Shown here: positions 8,524 to 13,903 of the stretch, piece by piece
How positions within the stretch are numbered: position 1 is the stretch's first letter
Layout: the number at the start of each line of letters is the position of its first letter
Assembly (NCBI GenBank): GCA_034112085.1
Contig: JAWUWD010000157.1
Location: 1-13,903, forward strand
Origin: JAWUWD01 sp034112085
Lineage (GTDB): Bacteria > Bacteroidota > Bacteroidia > Cytophagales > Cyclobacteriaceae
DNA length: 13,903 bases
Direction of reading: 5' to 3'
The notes under the pieces: model-generated
Databases searched by the model: none
Seen by the model: the letters and a program-made list of their open reading frames with translations, nothing else
Told to the model about the DNA's origin: nothing
Translations under genes and position numbers: made by a program

Positions 8524-8627
8524 GGACAACTATACGACAATTTGACCAATTGGATACATTACTAACAAACTTTTATATCCTCTAGATTAATTTTATATTG
8601 TTATTTATTACTTCCATTCTATCTATT
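8524..8627. promoter_or_regulatory. Divergent intergenic region between CarboxypepD_reg-like and OmpA-family genes
   Basis: This 104-base AT-rich gap must contain the promoters of both divergent genes. On the plus strand TTGGAT (8550-8555) and TATATC (8574-8579) stand 18 bases apart and could serve the OmpA gene. A TTTG (8541-8544) and the palindrome CCAATTGG (8546-8553) lie nearby. I find no clean TAnnTTTG element on either strand, so the exact sites stay uncertain. Confidence 0.3.
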
Positions 8628-10400
8628 ATGAGAATAACTTCAATATTGCTTCCCCTTTGTTTCCTCACTATTGGTCTTTGTGCACAGCAAAAAATCGAGC
8701 TTATCAGCCTTGGCAAAAAAGTAAATACTAGATATCACGAAGGAGCTCCCATCATTTCTGCTGATGGAAATACGCTGTATTTCTTTGTGACGAATCACCC
8801 AGACAATACCTACGGGAAAGAAGGTAGTCAAGATATTTGGTATTCGGAGCGCCAGTCAGATGGCTTGTGGGGTGAATCTCAACATATTTCCAAACCTCTG
8901 AATCAACATCATTCCAATGAAGTATTCAAAGTTTTTCCAGATGGACAAAGTCTTTTTATTCGTGGAGGAAAGAGTAAAAATTCAAAAGGGTTTTCATTTA
9001 GTTACAAATCAGGAAGTTTGTGGGGATCGTCCCAGGAAATAGAGGTTGAAAATTTCAAGAAAATGAATATTGGCAGATTCTATGGGGCGACCATGAGTAG
9101 TGATAAAAAGACGATGCTTATTTACATGAGTGAAAAGGAGCATAGTGCTTTTAGTGATCTATATGTGAGCTTTGTCCAAGCTGATGGTAAGTGGTCCATG
9201 CCTGAAAAAATTGGATCGCCTATCAATACCTCTCGTGATGAATTTGCGCCATTTTTATCTCATGATGATAAGACGATGTACTATTCTAGTAGTCGCAAGG
9301 ATATGGGGCTAGGAGGGCCGGATATTTACAAAACAACCCGTTTGGATGATACATGGCTCAGTTGGTCCACCCCTGAAAACATGGGAAAGCCGATTAATAC
9401 GCGTGCATTTGACGCATACATGTCAGTTGATGAAGAGGGCAATCTATTTGTGACATCAGCCGGTGATATGCGTGATGGCGGGAATCTAGACATATACACA
9501 CTCAAACCGAAAGAGCCAGAACTGAGACTGATAGCTACTGTTAGCAATCGAGAATCAGAAGAAACGATAGAATCAGAGGTGTCTCTGAAGGCACACCGAA
9601 ATGGTAAAGACACAATAATCAATACGGCTTATGATGGTGCATTTGAGATGATATTTTTGAAGGAAGTAGTGTATGAGGCAAGTATCAATTCTAGAGGATA
9701 TCAGCCATATACTTCCACAGTGACAATACCTACTTTTGAGTCGGACACGACCATGTATTTAGAATTCACGCTTACCCCGAAAATAGTTAAGCCAATTGTT
9801 TCGGGAACGGTGTATGATGAAAAAACAAAGGAGGTTATTGAAGCAGAAGTATTGTACTCATCTAGTGAGGACTTTAACGAAAAACCTCTTATTACTGATA
9901 ATGGCTACTTTGAAATAGAAGTCGAGATTAAGCAGATGTATTATTTCAATGTCTCCAAAGAAGGATATCTCAATGCTAATGACAGTTTAGATATTTCTGA
10001 GATGGAAGACCCCATTTTTGCTGGGAAAGATATTTACCTCACCCCAATAGAGGTGGGTACTACGGTTAGGTTAGATCACATATACTTTGATTTTGATAAA
10101 GCGACTTTGAAGCCAGCTTCCTACGAAGAGCTTGATAAAGTAGTCGAATTTTTGAATGACAATGAAACCATCTCTATCGAGATTGGAGGACATACAGACA
10201 GTAAAGGAGCTGATGACTACAACCAACGATTGTCGCATTCGAGAGCTGAATCGGTACGAACATATGTCACAGAGCAAGGAATAGAAGCAGCACGAATCAC
10301 CGCTCAAGGGTATGGCGAGTCTCAACCAGAAGAGACCAATGATACTGAAGAAGGTAGAGCCACGAACAGAAGGGTAGTCTTCACCGTTTTAGAGAAATAG
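8628..10400 (+). CDS. OmpA-family envelope protein with PD40 beta-propeller and carboxypeptidase-regulatory domains
   Basis: A 590-residue exported protein from ATG 8628 (MRITSILLPLCFLTIGLCA, signal peptide with LCA|QQ); an in-frame TTG 30 bases upstream would spoil the signal sequence. Residues about 30-295 contain PD40/WD40-like propeller blades (APIISADGNTLYF; FAPFLSHDDKTMYYSSSR; GGPDIYKT; AYMSVDEEGNLFVTSAGD). Residues about 300-385 and 388-470 are beta-sandwich segments of the carboxypeptidase-regulatory type (VSGTVYDEKTKEVIEAEV). The C-terminus (480-590) is an OmpA-like peptidoglycan-binding domain: IYFDFDKATLKP, GGHTDSKGADDYNQRLSHSR and ATNRRVVF. The order propeller, regulatory domain, OmpA domain resembles PorE of the type IX secretion system without its N-terminal TPRs, but such proteins are common in this phylum and no other secretion gene is nearby. 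It probably tethers the outer membrane or a surface complex to peptidoglycan. The next gene starts 2 bases downstream. Confidence 0.92.
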   Translation: MRITSILLPLCFLTIGLCAQQKIELISLGKKVNTRYHEGAPIISADGNTLYFFVTNHPDNTYGKEGSQDIWYSERQSDGLWGESQHISKPLNQHHSNEVFKVFPDGQSLFIRGGKSKNSKGFSFSYKSGSLWGSSQEIEVENFKKMNIGRFYGATMSSDKKTMLIYMSEKEHSAFSDLYVSFVQADGKWSMPEKIGSPINTSRDEFAPFLSHDDKTMYYSSSRKDMGLGGPDIYKTTRLDDTWLSWSTPENMGKPINTRAFDAYMSVDEEGNLFVTSAGDMRDGGNLDIYTLKPKEPELRLIATVSNRESEETIESEVSLKAHRNGKDTIINTAYDGAFEMIFLKEVVYEASINSRGYQPYTSTVTIPTFESDTTMYLEFTLTPKIVKPIVSGTVYDEKTKEVIEAEVLYSSSEDFNEKPLITDNGYFEIEVEIKQMYYFNVSKEGYLNANDSLDISEMEDPIFAGKDIYLTPIEVGTTVRLDHIYFDFDKATLKPASYEELDKVVEFLNDNETISIEIGGHTDSKGADDYNQRLSHSRAESVRTYVTEQGIEAARITAQGYGESQPEETNDTEEGRATNRRVVFTVLEK

Positions 10401-10402
10401 AA

Positions 10403-11368
10403 ATGACCGACAATAAACTGAAAGTTGCACTTGCACAGATTTCACCAGTTTGGCTAAACAAGAAAGCAACTTGTGAAAAGATAATATCTTCCATCAATGA
10501 GGCAGGGGAAAATGGTTGTGAGTTAATTGTTTTTGGTGAGTCATTGCTACCTGGATATCCGTTTTGGTTGACACTAACCAATGGAGCAGCTTTTGATTCA
10601 AAGGTCCAAAAAGAATTACACGCGCATTATGTGAGAAATTCCGTACAAATCGAAGAAGGTGATTTGAACGGAATCTGTAAGGCTGCTAAATAAAATAATG
10701 TTGCCGTATATCTAGTATTGATTGAACGCGCAAAGGACAGAGGAGGACACAGTATATATTGTACGCTAACTTATATCAATGCCGAAGGTGAGATTAAATC
10801 TACCCATAGAAAACTTCAACCAACCTATGAAGAGCGACTGACTTGGGCTCCTGGTGATGGACATGGACTCCAAGTCCATCCACTGAAGCAATTCACTGTC
10901 GGTGGACTCAATTGTTGGGAGAATTGGATGCCGCTACCTAGAACAGCCTTGTATGGGTTGGGAGAGGATCTTCATATTGCTGTATGGCCTGGAAGTGATA
11001 GTAATACCAGAGATATTACGAGATTCATTGCGAAGGAATCTCGATCATTCGTCATTTCGGTTTCGAGTATGATGCAGGTCTCAGATTTCCCAAACGATAC
11101 TCCTCATCTTGATGTGATCTTGAAGAATGCGCCTGATGTCCTTGCCAATGGGGGTTCGTGTATTGCTGGTCCAGATGGAGAATGGGTGACCGAACCAGTG
11201 ATCAACAAAGAAGGTCTCATTATCGAAACTATTGATTTTAATCGAGTGCTAGAAGAACGTCAGAATTTCGATTCCGTTGGACATTATTCTCGACCTGATG
11301 TGACGAAGCTAATGTTGAATAGAGAACGGCAAACCGTGTTGGAGTTGAAAAATGAAAATGATTCTTAA
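10403..11368 (+). pseudogene. Nitrilase-type carbon-nitrogen hydrolase gene interrupted by in-frame TAA
   Basis: The open frame encodes a nitrilase-superfamily enzyme of 321 codons, counting the stop at codon 97 (TAA, 10691-10693). The catalytic triad is fully encoded: Glu46 (VFGESLLPGYPFW), Lys137 (HRKLQPTYEERL) and Cys171 (VGGLNCWENWMP). The second and third lie downstream of the stop, so the 96-residue product alone cannot be active. The frame is continuous across the stop with family-like sequence on both sides (GICKAAK, stop, NNVAVYLVLIER). Just after it, Val105 (GTA) replaces the Gly expected in the YLG-IER strand. Later motifs VWPGSD, DITRFIA, SRSFVISVSS and NGGSCIAGPDGEW are typical of nitrilases acting on organic nitriles. 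It starts 2 bases after the OmpA-family gene, so it is probably co-transcribed. Restart at TTG 10718 would lack the Glu. It is a recent pseudogene or a sequence error. Confidence 0.85.
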
Positions 11369-11370
11369 AT

Positions 11371-11450
11371 ATCATTTTTCAGCCCACTCTTGTCCATGAT
11401 TACATACTGCAATGGCCTTTCCTTTAAGTTGCGAATCAAAATAGGGTGAT
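11371..11450 (-). repeat. Detached copy (A) of the 3' end of the dihydroorotase-like gene
   Basis: On the minus strand, 11449-11372 encodes SPYFDSQLKGKAIAVCNHGQ then EWAEK and TGA, matching the real C-terminus at 12869-12792 (SPYFDSHLTGKAVAVFNNGQ, EWIER, TGA). The 78 bases align without a gap to a site exactly 1420 bases away, with 12 differences. Four changed codons are synonymous and seven change the residue, mostly mildly. The frame and stop are kept but there is no start or gene body. The stop codon lies three bases from the convergent hydrolase stop, the spacing expected of the ancestral gene junction. Longest identical runs: 17 bases at 11433-11449 and 13 bases at 11384-11396. It is therefore a displaced gene end rather than a chance repeat. 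Confidence 0.92.
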
Positions 11451-11520
11451 TATTTCATATTGAAAAAGTAAAATCTGTGTTTTTTTTAGAGAAAGGTGCA
11501 AAAAATATGTTGATGCATTC

Positions 11521-12705
11521 TTAGAATATAGAATATCCAAAAATCATTGATATTTTATTAAAGTCAGAATTCCACTGACCATATTCTATTAATAGTTCTC
11601 TAGGAGTTTGATATCGTAACTCGACACCAACTTTATCTTTATACTTATAGCCCATTCCAAACCCTAAATTAGTTGAATAGGCAATATCTAATTCTCTAAT
11701 TGACTCAAATACAATCTTAGAATCACCAGCAAAATTAAAGCTATATGACCCGTTAATAAAAATTTTAGAATTAGTATTTATAAAGAAATAATGTCTGATT
11801 CCTATTGGTAATTCAATTGATTTATAGTCGGTAACAACATCTTGAGTTTTTAATTCTTTTTCTGATTTATAATGCAGGTAAGTTGGTTCTATAATCACTG
11901 ACCATTTCCCATTATTGAAAGGCATAATAAACTCTGCTTCAATACCCATCCCGAGATCCATACTTCTGTCAAAATCAGTACTACTAGATTTCGAAGCAAA
12001 ATTTTCTATTGACAGTGAAGAACTATTTATTCGAGGTCTAAATGTTAGATTGAAGAGATCTTTTTTATCTTTTTCTTCAAAATTCACAAATTCTGAATTA
12101 ACACATTGATTGTAAACCACAAATAGATTCACCAATTCAATTTTATCGTGGTTAATTTTAGAAATGTCTATAAATGAAAATTTTTGACATTTTAGATTGC
12201 TCCATAATTGGCTCTTAAAGGCGTTATTTTCAGCTACTCTATTATTGCTCAGGTAGCTTTTATATACCAATTGATCAATCTTAGAATCATCTTTGCTGTA
12301 AAAGAATCTTACTAAGTTTCTTTGTTTATATAGATATAAGTTGGCTCTACCTTCAACCAATACCTTTAAAAAAAGCTCTTCTTTTTCAAAGGTAGGATTT
12401 CTCTCGCTGCTTAGATTATTAACGTCATCATTCGATCTATCTATATCTACAGTGCTACTGATATATCTTGAGCGGTTGTAAATTCCAAACTCTTTAACAG
12501 ATTGTCGCCCTAATTTTTTTGAATCATCATTTTCTGATAGTTTATATTCAAACTCTATTGGGTTGTTTTTCCAATCTTTATTTTTAATAAGACAGTTTAC
12601 TTTTTGGTCAGCATTATTGATATAATATCCTTTTTCATAAATTATTTGAGAAAAGCAGTTTATGCTCAAAATTGATACTAGTATAATTGGTAGAATTTTC
12701 TTCAT
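11521..12705 (-). CDS. Exported outer-membrane beta-barrel family protein, function unknown
   Basis: A 394-residue protein from ATG 12705. Residues 1-19 are a signal peptide (MKKILPIILVSILSINCFS) followed by Gln. Residues about 20-215 form a conserved Bacteroidota N-terminal region (YEKGYYINNADQKVNCLIKN, DWKNNPIEFEYKLSEN, EELFLKVLVEGRANLYLY); homologues as I remember them are annotated as outer membrane beta-barrel proteins, and some appear under a misleading tRNA-modification GTPase name. No GTPase motif is present. Residues about 218-394 show alternating amphipathic strands (FNLTFRPRINSSSLSIENF, GMGIEAEFIMPFNNGKWSVI, LGFGMGYKYKDKVGVELRY) and end in Phe, consistent with an OMP_b-brl_2 type barrel and outer-membrane insertion signal. 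It is much more AT-rich than adjacent genes and uses many AAA, AAT, TTA and ATA codons. It is the only gene between the two dihydroorotase-end copies and probably arrived with the insertion. Substrate or role unknown. Confidence 0.82.
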   Translation of the reverse strand: MKKILPIILVSILSINCFSQIIYEKGYYINNADQKVNCLIKNKDWKNNPIEFEYKLSENDDSKKLGRQSVKEFGIYNRSRYISSTVDIDRSNDDVNNLSSERNPTFEKEELFLKVLVEGRANLYLYKQRNLVRFFYSKDDSKIDQLVYKSYLSNNRVAENNAFKSQLWSNLKCQKFSFIDISKINHDKIELVNLFVVYNQCVNSEFVNFEEKDKKDLFNLTFRPRINSSSLSIENFASKSSSTDFDRSMDLGMGIEAEFIMPFNNGKWSVIIEPTYLHYKSEKELKTQDVVTDYKSIELPIGIRHYFFINTNSKIFINGSYSFNFAGDSKIVFESIRELDIAYSTNLGFGMGYKYKDKVGVELRYQTPRELLIEYGQWNSDFNKISMIFGYSIF

Positions 12706-12742
12706 TGTTTGGTAAATATTGATAGAGTTGAATCATAACAAC

Positions 12743-12763
12743 TAAAATTTTTTAATAATTTTA
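12743..12763 (-). terminator. AT-only hairpin between the dihydroorotase-like and outer-membrane protein genes
   Basis: TAAAATT (12743-12749) and AATTTTA (12757-12763) are perfect inverted repeats around a 7-base loop. The site lies 29 bases after the dihydroorotase-like stop and 38 bases before the outer-membrane gene, both on the minus strand. With no G:C pairs it would be a weak terminator at best; chance pairing in AT-rich DNA is equally plausible. Confidence 0.2.
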
Positions 12764-12790
12764 TAATATCCTCAGAATTGAGTGAGTAAA

Positions 12791-12870
12791 ATCATCTCTC
12801 AATCCACTCTTGTCCATTATTAAACACTGCAACGGCTTTTCCTGTAAGATGGGAATCAAAATAGGGTGAG
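12791..12870 (-). repeat. Attached copy (B) of the dihydroorotase-like 3' end
   Basis: This is the functional 3' end of the gene at 12792-13903 and the partner of the copy at 11371-11450. Similarity stops abruptly on both sides: beyond 12870 the gene body has no counterpart near 11451, and left of 12791 there is no match to the hydrolase end. The pair therefore marks both borders of the inserted islet. Confidence 0.92.
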
Positions 12871-13903
12871 TTGACTGCTTTGGATTGATTGGTGTTTTGA
12901 TCAAAAGTCCATTCGTGAGCAGGGTCGAATAAGGTGAGATTGGCAGTTTCTCCTACGGCTATTTCTGGAATATCTAATTTGAGAATGATGCGGGGAGCAT
13001 AAGTGACTTGATGGATCAATTGTTCGATGTCTACCTTGGTACTGATAGTGGCAAGGTCACTTGCTACTGTTTGTAGTCCAGTGATACCGAAGTCGGCAAG
13101 ATCAAATTCGAGCTTTTTACATTCTTCATCATGTGGTGTATGTGCACTCACAATGACATCAATAGTCCCATCCTTTAGCCCTTTTATGATCGCCTGATTG
13201 TCTTTATTGTTTCTAAATGGAGGATTGACTTTATAGTTGGTGTCGAAAGTGCTCAATGCCTGATCATCAAAGAGTGGTTGAAAGGAAGCTACATCACACG
13301 TCACTTGAAGACCAGATTTTTTTGCCTTTCGGATCATATCTATTGACTTGGCTGAAGAGATGTTAGATATGTGAAGTCTTCCACCTGCATATTCCAATAG
13401 ACTTAGGTCACGCTGGACCGCTATGTCCTCAGATAATGTTGGCATGCCTTTCATGCCAAGCATTGTACTACTGACTCCTTCGTTCATCGTACCGAAGAGA
13501 TTGAGCCGCAAGTTTTCTGCTTTGTTGATGAGCAGTCCATCGAACTTCTGTAAATACTGAAGTGACTTGAGCAGTATGTCAGCTTGCCAGAGAGGAGCCT
13601 CTCCATCTGAAAATGCGATCGCTCCAGCTTGGTGTAAGTCGATCATTTCGGTAAAGTCTTCACCTTTTGTGTCTTTGGTGACTGCCGCTATTGGATAGAG
13701 ATCAGTGAGGTGTGACTGGCTTCTGCTTAATAGGTATTGAATATCACTTTTAGACTGTATGACTGGGTGTTGAGTTGGCAATAAGGCTACTCCTGTGAAG
13801 CCACCATGTTGAGCTGCGGGCAGCCCGGATTGGATATCCTCTTTGTGTTCAAGTCCAGGATCGCCAAATCTAGCCCGCATATCAAACCAACCAATAGACA
13901 GGT
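12792..13903 (-). CDS. Dihydroorotase-like protein lacking metal ligands (probable non-catalytic paralogue), 5' end beyond window
   Basis: The frame runs off the right edge; 369 codons are visible and about 50-60 are missing. The visible start reads LSIGWFDMRARFGDPG, followed by EHKEDIQSGLPAAQHGGFTG, the region after the first strand of class I dihydroorotases, amidohydrolases that close carbamoyl-aspartate to dihydroorotate in pyrimidine synthesis. Active enzymes have D-x-H-x-H-x-R here; this one has DMRARFGDPG with no histidine. The usual zinc-ligand His in LHVSHVS is Asn (LHISNISS, 13370 region), the His-Cys-Glu segment is NKAEN, and the catalytic Asp of TDHAPH is Ala (SAHTPHD, Ala codon 13145-13143). 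The Asp in FSDGEAP is kept. This pattern matches pseudo-dihydroorotases known to support aspartate transcarbamoylase assembly in some bacteria, and related sequences are widespread in Bacteroidota. An internal ATG at 13880 is not the true start. Databases usually name it dihydroorotase; catalysis is doubtful. Confidence 0.88.
   Translation of the reverse strand, partial: LSIGWFDMRARFGDPGLEHKEDIQSGLPAAQHGGFTGVALLPTQHPVIQSKSDIQYLLSRSQSHLTDLYPIAAVTKDTKGEDFTEMIDLHQAGAIAFSDGEAPLWQADILLKSLQYLQKFDGLLINKAENLRLNLFGTMNEGVSSTMLGMKGMPTLSEDIAVQRDLSLLEYAGGRLHISNISSAKSIDMIRKAKKSGLQVTCDVASFQPLFDDQALSTFDTNYKVNPPFRNNKDNQAIIKGLKDGTIDVIVSAHTPHDEECKKLEFDLADFGITGLQTVASDLATISTKVDIEQLIHQVTYAPRIILKLDIPEIAVGETANLTLFDPAHEWTFDQNTNQSKAVNSPYFDSHLTGKAVAVFNNGQEWIER

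Larger units (their letters stand above)
11450..12791. other. AT-rich inserted islet at the 3' end of the dihydroorotase-like gene
   Basis: The segment between the two gene-end copies is clearly richer in A and T than its surroundings: hand counts of single 60-base lines give 23-32% G+C inside (12001, 12061, 12361) against 42% in the dihydroorotase-like gene (13501) and 48% in the hydrolase gene (10861). It holds one complete gene (outer-membrane protein) and short AT-rich ends. There is no transposase, integrase, tRNA or clear terminal inverted repeat. Composition, the flanking duplication and the single accessory-type gene together indicate acquisition by transfer; the element type is unknown. 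Confidence 0.6.

Noticed and set aside
8228..8545. 105-codon plus-strand frame opposite the CarboxypepD_reg-like gene
   Set aside because: It is antisense to a well-supported exported protein, with no family resemblance or start signals.
10691..10693. Possible recoding of TAA as a sense codon, since two genes contain an in-frame TAA
   Set aside because: Several intact genes here (dnaA, EEP hydrolase, outer-membrane protein, CarboxypepD_reg-like) end in TAA, so TAA acts as a normal stop.
10718..11368. Separate downstream gene starting at TTG 10718
   Set aside because: It is in frame with the upstream half and begins in the middle of a nitrilase strand, so it is the remainder of one gene rather than an independent one.
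11915..12109. 64-codon plus-strand frame inside the islet
   Set aside because: Antisense shadow of the outer-membrane protein; no recognisable motif.
11446..12797. Terminal inverted repeats of an insertion sequence at the islet ends (TGATTATTTCA versus TGATTTTACTCA on the other strand)
   Set aside because: The match needs gaps and mismatches, is AT-rich, overlaps coding sequence, and no transposase is present.

Overview
The window looks like chromosome of a Bacteroidota bacterium, probably a marine Cytophagales-type lineage. The reasons are a Bacteroidota-type DnaA, TTTG / TAnnTTTG-like promoter elements instead of clear Shine-Dalgarno sites, a bacterial GH3-family protein, a PD40-OmpA envelope protein, a CarboxypepD_reg-like protein and a dihydroorotase-like paralogue without metal-binding histidines. 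The lineage is inferred from remembered protein families, not from a search.

Layout from left to right: (1) 1-446, minus strand: the 5' part of a GH3-superfamily gene, broken by an in-frame TAA. (2) 613-2070, plus: membrane-anchored HtrA/Deg serine protease. (3) 2145-3557, minus: dnaA, convergent with htrA. (4) 3857-7744, plus: probable two-gene operon of an exported TPR-CHAT (caspase-like) protein and a membrane-anchored endonuclease/exonuclease/phosphatase-fold hydrolase, behind a good Bacteroidota-type promoter. (5) 7741-8523, minus: exported CarboxypepD_reg-like protein whose stop codon interlocks with that of the preceding operon in a TTAA. (6) 8628-11368, plus: PD40/carboxypeptidase-regulatory/OmpA envelope protein, followed after 2 bases by a nitrilase-type carbon-nitrogen hydrolase gene split by an in-frame TAA although its Glu-Lys-Cys triad is still encoded. 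(7) 11372-12870: an AT-rich islet with one outer-membrane beta-barrel gene (minus), flanked by two diverged in-frame copies of the last 26 codons of the next gene. (8) 12792-13903, minus: dihydroorotase-like protein that has lost its metal ligands and runs off the right edge.

The most striking structure is region 7. The detached copy at 11372-11449 and the attached copy at 12792-12869 align without gaps over 78 bases (12 differences), end in the same TGA and mostly differ by synonymous or mild changes. The simplest reading is that foreign or related-strain DNA carrying an outer-membrane protein gene entered at the 3' end of the dihydroorotase-like gene, brought its own replacement 3' end, and left the displaced original end next to the carbon-nitrogen hydrolase gene. 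No integrase or transposase lies inside, so the mechanism is open.

Two genes (GH3 and carbon-nitrogen hydrolase) each carry a single in-frame TAA inside an otherwise continuous reading frame, each with another unexpected residue close by. They may be young pseudogenes or sequence errors. Neither a recoded genetic code nor a frameshift fits.
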